From Gammaproteobacteria bacterium (GTDB lineage Bacteria > Pseudomonadota > Gammaproteobacteria > Methylococcales > UBA2780), in assembly GCA_003646305.1 (NCBI GenBank), contig QNFJ01000075.1, forward strand, positions 1 through 9,253: a DNA stretch of 9,253 bases, read 5' to 3'. Under the pieces are notes generated by a model, which saw nothing but the letters and a program-made list of their open reading frames with translations, did no database searches and was not told the origin of the DNA. Positions 1-6,077 of this stretch are shown here, piece by piece. Positions within the stretch are counted from its first letter, which is position 1, and every line of letters starts with the position of its first letter. Both the position numbers and the translations under genes were made by a program.

Positions 1-859
1 GATATGGCTCTAGTCGTGGCTTGGGTGCCGACTGTTCTGGTAGCAATTTTATGATGCGGCGCAGTTCATCTAATAGGCCTTCTGCAAAATATTCTAGCCA
101 CCTTGAGAAATCTATCGGGTCTTTCAAGTCATAATAATCACCTTCAAGGCCGACAGCTTTAAAATAGCGTGTGATATTACGGTTGTAGTAATCTTCAAAG
201 CTGAATATCTCGAATAGGTCGAGTCCGGATCTACCCAATATGGCCGTTGTTAGCAGGCGTGTTGTCCGGCCATTTCCATCAATAAAAGGGTGAATAATGA
301 CGTTTTGGCGATGAAAAATGCCAGCAAGAATAACAGGGTCAATTTTCCCAACATTTTGATTTACAAAAGCCATGAGCGCTTCTGTAAGTGCTCGCACATC
401 TTTTGAGTCGGGCGGGATAAAGACAATTTCGTCGGGTTTGCGTGGGTTGCGAATGATGACGGGGGCTTGACGTAGCGCACCACAATGAGAGGGGTTATCC
501 ATTAAAGCATCCACCACTTGCCCCTGAACCTGCTCTAATGTTTTGATGTTCAGCTTAAAGCGGTTTTGGCGGATGGATTTAAAGAGTGCTTGCAAGGCAC
601 TATTGTAATTGAGTACTTCGCGTTCAGTATCACGTATGCTTTCTTTGCGAGTTTTCAGCTACCGCTTGACGTCGGTAAGCGGTAGCGGATTACCCTCTTA
701 CTGGTCGAGGCATAGGTTGATAGTGCTCTGGCTGAGCTCCAGCTTTGCCAGGGTGGTATCAGTAAGATGCAGTGTTTTGATCTCACCGATAGACTCTCCA
801 ATTTCTCGTATAGTCAGGAGAAGTTTATTGCTAATGGTATATTTTGGGTGCCAGGACAT
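1..859 (-). pseudogene. Fic-domain protein (AMPylator type), two in-frame stops, partial at left edge
   Basis: Reading leftward from an ATG at 857-859, one frame stays homologous to Fic-family proteins throughout. It includes the intact catalytic motif HPFIDGNGRTTR at codons 190-201 (about 257-292), with the catalytic histidine and the anion-binding GNGR loop. Fic enzymes usually transfer AMP from ATP to hydroxyl side chains of target proteins. The frame is interrupted by TAA at codon 54 (698-700) and TAG at codon 67 (659-661). The flanking residues EGNPLPLTDVKR and LK match the family's conserved (S/T)xxxEGN inhibitory helix and following helix, so the stops lie inside the gene, not upstream of it. 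The gene starts 38 bp after the preceding gene on the same strand. About 286 codons are visible; the C-terminal part, often a winged helix in this subfamily, lies outside. Most likely a decaying pseudogene. A shorter product from an internal start (for example the TTG at codon 88) cannot be excluded, and a sequencing error is unlikely with two separate nonsense codons and an unbroken frame. Confidence 0.85.
658..686. repeat. Perfect 10-bp inverted repeat (hairpin) inside the fic pseudogene
   Basis: GCTACCGCTT at 658-667 is the exact reverse complement of AAGCGGTAGC at 677-686, with a 9-nt loop that contains the small palindrome GACGTC. The second premature stop (TAG at 659-661) lies in one arm. 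No T-run follows on either side, so it does not look like an intrinsic terminator. No function is assigned. Confidence 0.6.
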
Positions 860-897
860 AGCCTTAAGTTAGCCGGTAATTAGCCGTAAATCAAGGA

Positions 898-2067
898 TTA
901 TTGAAGCAAAAACAGTTGCCCATAGTCGCCCCGATGAACCCGTGTTGCTTGAATGCGGGTGTTGCTCTTCCAGGTGATCTCACTGCGGAAACGGTTATAG
1001 GAAAAACCAGCGAGTTCACCAATAACCAGAATATATTGGCCCGTATGTAGTTGCTTTTTGGCGGGGAGCTGGTGGGTACTGTAAACGTTGTGTGGTGCTA
1101 GGTGATAACGCGCCCTGAGCGCGTAGTAAAGCTGGGTTTCTGGGTCTGATAGCAGAATAATTTTGACCGGTGTTTGAGGCAGAACCGTTTGCTTTAATTT
1201 TTGCATGCCGGTAAAAATATGGGCATCTAGCCCTTTGGCCAGTTTTTGCGTTTCGTTCAGCCCCGCATAGGTTTGTTGGGATGCGTTCATCTGTGTGGTG
1301 GCATTAAATAGCCAGCGTGCATCCAGTAGCAGCCAGCCGCATGCAAAGATGATTAGAATCGCAGGTCGGTTTTGATGCCAGGGTTGACTGCTGAGTTTGT
1401 TGAGGAATACAAAAGTGAGGGTGCTGAAGACAATCCAGATCGTAACCACTAGCGGTAGCGGCGTTGCCTGATATTTTGCGCCACCCCAGGAAAAGTTTAT
1501 TGAATATTGGCTCCAGGGCTCGAACTTTAGCCATTGGTTAATGAGGAGGCGCCAGTGGTTTTTGAGACTGGCCTTTTCTAGTGAGGCTAGCTTTAATTCG
1601 AAGGAATCGCCTTGCTTGCCTTCAAAGAGGAAGCCAACTTCGATTATTTGCCCCGCCCACTGTGGCTGTGTGCCTAGGTCAATAATGCCAGCTCTATTAT
1701 CTGGCAGGGCTGCTCGCATTAAGGTGTTGGGGTTGCCAGCGGTGCGCGCAAAAAAGGTCGGTTGCACCGTGCTGTTGCTGTTGAGACTATATTTGAGAAA
1801 GGGATAGTTTTTTGCTGAGAGGTTTATTTGCCCTGAGCTGATGACGGCAAGCCCATTTGTAAAAGCGTGGACAGAAAAGCTGTTGTTTTTAACTTCTCCC
1901 TGGTTCAGTAAAAATTTGAGATTGTCTTCTGTAAAATGCAGGGGTTTGATTTCTGTCTTCTCGTTGATTGAGGACTCAAGATAGGCTGTGACAACCTCGA
2001 GGCTCAGCAACGCACCAATAATGAGGGCAAGCAGCAGGTTGATGACTCTAATTGCAACGGGCTTCAT
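898..2067 (-). CDS. Membrane-anchored protein with two predicted periplasmic domains, function unknown
   Basis: I cannot name this 389-residue protein. Hydrophobic segments lie at about residues 8-29, 203-222 and 234-251. With the N-terminus inside, the stretches 30-202 and 252-389 would both be periplasmic. The first looks beta-rich and could be a carbohydrate-binding-like fold (inference). The second begins after a WLLLDARWLFN segment and contains YYALRARYHLAPHNVY at 314-329, a pattern I associate with proteins encoded beside GT-C glycosyltransferases in proteobacterial polysaccharide clusters (from memory, not checked). The ATG (2065-2067) overlaps the TGA of the GT-C gene in an ATGA junction and no good Shine-Dalgarno precedes it, so translation is probably coupled. 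A likely role is as accessory or acceptor-handling partner of the GT-C enzyme. The gene ends at TAA 898-900; no hairpin plus T-run terminator follows, so transcripts may run into the fic pseudogene. Confidence 0.85.
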   Translation of the reverse strand: MKPVAIRVINLLLALIIGALLSLEVVTAYLESSINEKTEIKPLHFTEDNLKFLLNQGEVKNNSFSVHAFTNGLAVISSGQINLSAKNYPFLKYSLNSNSTVQPTFFARTAGNPNTLMRAALPDNRAGIIDLGTQPQWAGQIIEVGFLFEGKQGDSFELKLASLEKASLKNHWRLLINQWLKFEPWSQYSINFSWGGAKYQATPLPLVVTIWIVFSTLTFVFLNKLSSQPWHQNRPAILIIFACGWLLLDARWLFNATTQMNASQQTYAGLNETQKLAKGLDAHIFTGMQKLKQTVLPQTPVKIILLSDPETQLYYALRARYHLAPHNVYSTHQLPAKKQLHTGQYILVIGELAGFSYNRFRSEITWKSNTRIQATRVHRGDYGQLFLLQ

Positions 2068-3515
2068 GAGTTGTGTAGCTCATTGGAGGTTGCCTGTTTT
2101 TCTGTTTTAAGTTTTAACTGGTCATGCCAGAGCAGAAAGCAGGCGTAGATAAGCGCCGGAGAAAAATGTAGCGGCAACCGGTTTAGGGCGGTATATTTCT
2201 CGGCCCACCGAGCCTGATCAGTGAGGAAAAAGATAAAGAACTGGCCTGCGAGAAAGATCAATACAAAGGTTGTTACCAGTTTTTTTGTGGGTGTATAAGG
2301 AGGAATTAAAGCTGTGACCAGGCTAGTAAAAACTAGTAACCAGAGCAGGTTCCAACTGCCCATCAGGAAAAAGTTTTTAAAGTAGGCTGGCCATACGTTA
2401 TGGTATTGGAAGGTGAGGCCGGGCATGTTGGGAGCGAATATCTTTCCCTCAAAATAACCCACTCGCCCCAGTGTGCCTAATTCTAGTGAGGTGGTTTCTA
2501 GTAATAGGCATGCCAGGATTGCAGCAGACGTGAGTGCCAGTGTGGTCAAAAGTTGACGGCTGCTCAGTTGAAAAATGGCTGTTGTAAGCAATGCGAGCAA
2601 GAACCATATTAGCCCTTCATTTTTGATTAAAGTGGCTGTGGCGATTAACAGTAGGCCACCTGTGATGGCTATTGGCTGTTGCTCTTTTAGGCCAGTGATA
2701 AGTTTGACAAAACCCAGACCGGTGAATCCTGCCAGCCAGATATCGGCGTAGCCGCCAAGTGACAGGTGGGTGTTGATCAGCGGGATGGAGAGAAAGAGAT
2801 AGCAAACACTCAATGAAATTAAGCGGCTAGCACCTTGTTGTCGGCATTCAGAAAAAAGTGCCATACCAATAGCCAGTCCGCACAAAAGCTGGGGTAAATT
2901 GATCAGGGTTTCACTCCAGCTGCCCAGACCAACAGCAGTCCATAGTTGCATCAGTGAAGAAAAGATGGGGTAGTTGTAGGCGTGAGATGTATAGGCAGGG
3001 GAGTCCGGCTGTGCGAGCCATTGTGCCGCCGGCACAAAATCAGTTAGCTCCCCAGTGTAAAACCAGACTTTTGCTACATGGGTCCAGGCACTGAAAGCGT
3101 CCCAGGGGAGCAAGGGAGTCCAAATTGTTTCTAACAGGTTGAAAACCAGATGGGTGGCTGTCAGGATTATTAAGGTTGTGAATGCCACTTTTTCCCACAC
3201 ACTTGGGTTGCTTGTGTTTGTTAGTGTGGGATATGAAAAGTGCCCTTTCCTCCGGTAGCGAATAACCAGTAGAGCCAATAGTGACAGGCTCACCAGTGCA
3301 CCCATAACCCATTTTAACTCCAGGTTTCCGGTTAAATTGAAGCTCAGGCGAATCAGGCCATAGAGTATTAAGTAACCGATGAAGAAACCATAGCCGATCT
3401 GGCCTGCTAGGATCGAATGGTTGTTTTTGCTGTTTGATCTCTGCAGGGATGCAAGGGTAAATATGCCAGTTATCCAGGGCAGAATGAGCGCTGCAGCAAG
3501 TGAAAAGTAATTCAC
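2064..3515 (-). CDS. Polytopic membrane glycosyltransferase, GT-C fold (PMT/ArnT-like)
   Basis: The 483-residue protein is strongly hydrophobic, with roughly ten or more membrane segments, as expected of GT-C enzymes that use polyprenyl-phosphate-linked sugars at the periplasmic face. Recognisable features: PWDAFSAW at residues 137-144 in an extramembrane loop, whose Asp is the likely catalytic or metal-binding acid; YNYP at 180-183; GGYADIW at 254-260; and KNEG at 298-301, all typical of bacterial GT39/PMT-like proteins in exopolysaccharide clusters. The start is GTG at 3513-3515. The frame is open back to a TAG near 3582 but contains no other usual start, and AGGT lies 7 nt upstream of the GTG. 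The preceding DUF2304 and GT2 genes would supply the lipid-linked donor; the following membrane protein overlaps by ATGA. The exact sugar and acceptor are unknown. Confidence 0.85.
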   Translation of the reverse strand: MNYFSLAAALILPWITGIFTLASLQRSNSKNNHSILAGQIGYGFFIGYLILYGLIRLSFNLTGNLELKWVMGALVSLSLLALLVIRYRRKGHFSYPTLTNTSNPSVWEKVAFTTLIILTATHLVFNLLETIWTPLLPWDAFSAWTHVAKVWFYTGELTDFVPAAQWLAQPDSPAYTSHAYNYPIFSSLMQLWTAVGLGSWSETLINLPQLLCGLAIGMALFSECRQQGASRLISLSVCYLFLSIPLINTHLSLGGYADIWLAGFTGLGFVKLITGLKEQQPIAITGGLLLIATATLIKNEGLIWFLLALLTTAIFQLSSRQLLTTLALTSAAILACLLLETTSLELGTLGRVGYFEGKIFAPNMPGLTFQYHNVWPAYFKNFFLMGSWNLLWLLVFTSLVTALIPPYTPTKKLVTTFVLIFLAGQFFIFFLTDQARWAEKYTALNRLPLHFSPALIYACFLLWHDQLKLKTEKQATSNELHNS

Positions 3516-3584
3516 GAAACTGACCTGGGAGTAGCTAAAGTTGGGGAGCGTCCATTCATGCCCTGATTGCTTGTTAAGTCTCTA

Positions 3585-3944
3585 TTATTTGGGTTTGTGA
3601 GCGCTGTTTTCTGTTAGTTGCTGCAACGCTTGCTCGAGTATCGCCAGTTTCTGTACGATCCGGTTAAGTTTAGTTTCATTTCTGGAGCGTTCAATGTCCA
3701 TTATGAGGATTTTAAGAGTCAGAGCGATTAGTCCAGTTAATAGTGGTATGACTGGCCCATAGTGGACACCAATGCTGGGTGCAATCCAGTCGGTTATCTG
3801 CGGAAATAGCCCGAGTATGGCAATGATCAGTGCAACAGGAATCCACCAGAGTGCGTAACGAGTGTGCAGGTGGTCACGCCTGATAAGATAAATAATGAGC
3901 ACAGCGGTCAGTAGACCACCCACGGCAGAGATCCAATATGTCAT
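3585..3944 (-). CDS. DUF2304 family small membrane protein
   Basis: A 119-residue protein of typical DUF2304 size. Three hydrophobic segments lie at about residues 4-21, 31-48 and 62-82, with the family-like GLFPQITDWIA stretch after the second. The C-terminal tail (about 85-113) is charged and heptad-like, suggesting a short cytoplasmic coiled coil. DUF2304 genes are commonly found next to GT2 polyprenyl-phosphate glycosyltransferases, as here, where the gene starts 18 bp after the GT2 stop. I infer that it anchors or activates the GT2 enzyme at the membrane, in the way DPM3 serves DPM1; this is not shown by the sequence. The ATG at 3942-3944 is preceded by GGTGGA about 7 nt away, a reasonable ribosome binding site. 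Confidence 0.88.
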   Translation of the reverse strand: MTYWISAVGGLLTAVLIIYLIRRDHLHTRYALWWIPVALIIAILGLFPQITDWIAPSIGVHYGPVIPLLTGLIALTLKILIMDIERSRNETKLNRIVQKLAILEQALQQLTENSAHKPK

Positions 3945-3962
3945 GATTGTTCCACCATCGGG

Positions 3963-4733
3963 TTAAAAATCCTGATAGTTCAGGGGGGTGATGTTTTCTG
4001 CTTTTTTGCGGCCTTTTTTACCATATTGTCTTTTGCTCATGCCCAAAATTGCCGTATGGCACATGTAATAGGCAACAGCAAGCCATGAACAAAAAATACG
4101 GGAGGGGCCATTTTGTCTTTTCTGCATATTAACCTCTATTTCAGCAAAACGGATACCGTAGGAATGCAATAGAGTCAGCACCCCGACATCTTGATATTCA
4201 AGCAGCGTTGCTTCACGGGTAGTTAGTACAGCAATGGCATTTTGGTTGTAGACCCGAAACCCGGAGGTAATATCTTCAAGGGATAAGCCCGACACCCTTT
4301 TCATGGCGAACCAGGCAATTTTGCGCAGGAGTGAACCCCGGGTGACACAGGTGCCGATGGAGACATCGCAGGTGCCAGTGAATATCGGTTCAAGCAAAGC
4401 CTCAATGTGCTCAGCTTCATGCTGACCGTCTGCATCCATGGTGACGACAAAGTGATAGCCTTTCGATTGCGCGTAACGCAGCCCCGTTTGAGTCGCTCCC
4501 CATGCGCCAAGATTGACTGGCAACGAAAGTACTGTTGCGCCGGCATTGCGGGCAATGGATTTTGTTTCATCGCTGCTGTTGTCGTCAACCACCACCAGAT
4601 CAATCGTGCAGGTAGCCTGGATCTGCTGGATCACTGAAGCAATGCTGTCTTCTTCATTTCTGGCCGGAATCACCACACAGCAGTTGGCATACTGTTCTGC
4701 ATAAGCTGCTTCCCGTTGAGTTTTACGTGCCAT
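3963..4733 (-). CDS. GT2 glycosyltransferase, DPM1-like polyprenyl-phosphate sugar synthase
   Basis: A GT-A fold enzyme of 256 residues from the ATG at 4731-4733; a TTG directly before it (4734-4736) would add one residue. Numbered from the TTG, it shows VVIPARNEE at 21-29 (nucleotide-binding strand), VVVDDNSSD at 48-56 and the metal-binding MDADGQHE at 100-107, followed by the conserved ITSGFR at 156-161. These are typical of dolichol/undecaprenyl-phosphate mannose or glucose synthases. No clear transmembrane helices are present, only a hydrophobic stretch at about 214-233, so the enzyme probably needs a membrane partner; the next gene encodes DUF2304. The probable reaction is transfer of a sugar from a nucleotide sugar to polyprenyl phosphate, feeding the GT-C enzyme; the sugar is unknown. 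No Shine-Dalgarno precedes the start; that position carries its reverse complement. Confidence 0.88.
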   Translation of the reverse strand: MARKTQREAAYAEQYANCCVVIPARNEEDSIASVIQQIQATCTIDLVVVDDNSSDETKSIARNAGATVLSLPVNLGAWGATQTGLRYAQSKGYHFVVTMDADGQHEAEHIEALLEPIFTGTCDVSIGTCVTRGSLLRKIAWFAMKRVSGLSLEDITSGFRVYNQNAIAVLTTREATLLEYQDVGVLTLLHSYGIRFAEIEVNMQKRQNGPSRIFCSWLAVAYYMCHTAILGMSKRQYGKKGRKKAENITPLNYQDF

Positions 4734-4736
4734 CAA

Positions 4737-4835
4737 TGTTTAAGGAGGTGAATTATCAGATGGAAAGGTCGTATTGTACCTTTATTTTATGGTCTTATGC
4801 AGCTCGAATAGATGATGCACAACTTTTATACGACC
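4737..4835 (-). promoter_or_regulatory. Intergenic gap before the GT2 gene; weak internal promoter possible
   Basis: One of the two longest non-coding gaps inside the cluster (99 bp on the cluster strand). Reading the minus strand, TACAAT (plus 4773-4778) resembles a -10 box with TGCATA (plus 4796-4801) 17 bp upstream, matching only half of a -35 consensus. An 8-bp inverted repeat, GGTCGTAT (4767-4774) and ATACGACC (4828-4835), brackets this stretch and abuts the GT4 stop codon. Internal transcription start or RNA folding is possible but weakly supported. Confidence 0.25.
4741..4751 (+). promoter_or_regulatory. Perfect Shine-Dalgarno on plus strand = anti-SD on the GT2 mRNA strand
   Basis: TAAGGAGGTGA is fully complementary to the 3' tail of bacterial 16S rRNA. 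On the plus strand it sits 8 nt before an ATG at 4760. On the minus strand, the coding strand of the cluster, the same bases read TCACCTCCTTA and lie 7 nt upstream of the GT2 ATG, where a Shine-Dalgarno would be expected. The match is seen directly; any function is inference. Confidence 0.5.
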
Positions 4836-4882
4836 CTATGAATTGCCTGGGTTGGATGCTAGGACGGATCGATAGGTTGTGA
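4760..4882 (+). CDS. Possible 40-residue plus-strand small protein
   Basis: The only plus-strand reading frame in the window with a convincing ribosome binding site: an 11-nt perfect Shine-Dalgarno at 4741-4751, then ATG at 4760-4762. It runs 40 codons to TGA at 4880-4882, with its last 15 or so codons antisense to the 3' end of the GT4 gene. The peptide is mixed hydrophobic/polar, has two cysteines, shows no signal peptide or clear membrane helix, and resembles nothing I recognise. No plausible promoter is placed upstream of the Shine-Dalgarno. It may be spurious. Confidence 0.25.
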   Translation: MERSYCTFILWSYAARIDDAQLLYDPMNCLGWMLGRIDRL

Positions 4883-5993
4883 TGGCCTGATCGATGAGTT
4901 GGTTCCAGCGAAACCGTGATTCTACAAGGTTGCGCCCGCTTACGCCCAAATTTTGCGCTAGTTCAGGGTTATTGAGCAGTGTGATAATTGACTCTGCAAG
5001 GCTGGCTGGGTCCTTGGGTTCTGCCAGCATGGCGGTTTTGTCGAAATAATCCACAACTCCGGTTATTCGTGTGGCGACTACCGGCCTGGAAAATGCCCAT
5101 GCTTCCATAACACAGGTGGGTTGCCCTTCGCTGAGTGATGGCAGGATAAAAAGGTCGGCGCTTTGGTAGGCCTGGGCCAACTGCTGGTCATTGAGCTGTC
5201 CCAGAAAGCGAGTATGGTGGGTGAGTCCAAGCGTTACAGTTTGTTGATGTAAATTTTGTTCCTCGTCACCACTACCGGCTATGGCCAGCAGCGCGTCAGG
5301 ATGCGCTTGTATAATAGCGGGCATAGCTTCCAGCAGATAACCCACACCCTTTCGCTTGATCAGTTGTGTGGCAACCAGCAAAATCTTTCTGTTGCTCAGT
5401 TGGTTAGCGCGCTTGAATGCGTCACTATTTGCGGTCACTTGTGAGTCCCAGTACTCCAGATCAATACCTACTGGCAGCAGATCTATCGCGTCAGGGTTTA
5501 ACTTGAGCTGATCAACCAGTCTATTTTTTTCAGAGGGCGTTGCGACTGTGATCCGGTCTGCAGATCTCAGGGTCATTTTCCCGAGTGTATTCCAATAAAG
5601 GTTACGAATCAGATCTGCAGATTTTGAACCAAAAACCAGTTCGCCATGAGAGGTGATGACCAGCGGGCATTTGCAGCGATGTTTGATCCATGCTGCGATA
5701 TTGGCCGCTGAGCTGTGTTCGTTATGAGCATGGATCAGGTCAAACTGTTTCGCCAGTTTGCCTGCTTGCAGCATTCCCGGCGCAATCGGGTTTCTCAGTG
5801 GCCGTGCCAAGCAGCGGTGGCGATAAATCTGGATGCCATCTAGCTCCTCTCTCTCTGCGCCCTGTGGGTAGTTTGCCGTCACTACCGTCACCTCGTGCCC
5901 CTTTCTGACCAGCTCCCGGCTCAAGTAGTAGACGTAGCGTTCCTGGCCGCCCAGGTAGGGCGGGAAATAGGGGGCTATCTGAAGGATACGCAT
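4836..5993 (-). CDS. GT4 family glycosyltransferase (GT-B fold)
   Basis: A complete 385-residue retaining glycosyltransferase. The N-terminal Rossmann domain begins MRILQIAPYFPP with the GGQE loop at residues 15-18 (GGAE/GGxE in relatives), followed by HAHNEH at 88-93 and SHGE at 115-118. The C-terminal donor-binding domain has the linker strand LLPVGID (172-178), the basic phosphate-binding RKG (214-216) and the EX7E motif formed by Glu289 and Glu297, which holds the ribose and catalytic face of the nucleotide sugar. It probably adds one sugar to a lipid-linked oligosaccharide at the cytoplasmic membrane face; donor and linkage cannot be read from the sequence. The ATG at 5991-5993 fits the family N-terminus exactly, though no strong Shine-Dalgarno precedes it. 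It follows the WbaZ-like gene after 84 bp and is separated from the GT2 gene by about 100 bp. Confidence 0.92.
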   Translation of the reverse strand: MRILQIAPYFPPYLGGQERYVYYLSRELVRKGHEVTVVTANYPQGAEREELDGIQIYRHRCLARPLRNPIAPGMLQAGKLAKQFDLIHAHNEHSSAANIAAWIKHRCKCPLVITSHGELVFGSKSADLIRNLYWNTLGKMTLRSADRITVATPSEKNRLVDQLKLNPDAIDLLPVGIDLEYWDSQVTANSDAFKRANQLSNRKILLVATQLIKRKGVGYLLEAMPAIIQAHPDALLAIAGSGDEEQNLHQQTVTLGLTHHTRFLGQLNDQQLAQAYQSADLFILPSLSEGQPTCVMEAWAFSRPVVATRITGVVDYFDKTAMLAEPKDPASLAESIITLLNNPELAQNLGVSGRNLVESRFRWNQLIDQAITTYRSVLASNPGNS

Positions 5994-6033
5994 TATGCTT
6001 TAGACAGTAGCGGCAGGGATTTTCTATACTTCA

Positions 6034-6048
6034 TCCCAGTGAGGGATA
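6034..6048. repeat. Small hairpin in the gap between the two GT4 genes
   Basis: In the 84-bp gap 5994-6077, ATCCC and GGGAT form a 5-bp stem with a 5-nt loop. On the cluster strand the gap begins with a T-run and CCTCCTT (about 6056-6070) just after the upstream gene's TAG, but the T-run precedes the stem and the stem is short, so this is not a convincing terminator. Nothing else was recognised in the gap. Confidence 0.3.
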
Positions 6049-6077
6049 AAGTCAGAAGGAGGAAAAAAACAAGTTGC

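Noticed and set aside
609..872. 87-codon plus-strand open frame over the start of fic
   Set aside because: It is antisense to a clearly homologous, though broken, fic frame, and its translation shows no family resemblance.
868..892. Repeated TTAGCCG around TAATTA between the membrane protein gene and fic
   Set aside because: A short imperfect repeat with no T-run; not a terminator and not distinctive enough to be an operator.
866..894. TTGATT and TAACTT with a 17-bp spacer just before the fic ATG on the minus strand
   Set aside because: Matches are weak and transcription would begin almost at the ATG, so it is not a credible promoter for a gene with a leader.
678..1461. AGCGGTAGCGG occurring at 678-688 and again at 1451-1461
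   Set aside because: An 11-bp exact match in different coding contexts with no flanking similarity; compatible with chance.
3515..3559. ATGs at 3559 and 3555 as starts for the GT-C gene
   Set aside because: Both are out of frame and terminate within 16 codons; the GTG at 3515 is the only usual start before the first membrane helix.
4721..4744. Plus-strand TTGAGT/TTTAAG promoter-like pair before the 40-codon ORF
   Set aside because: The -10 box would overlap the Shine-Dalgarno, so transcripts would start after the ribosome binding site.
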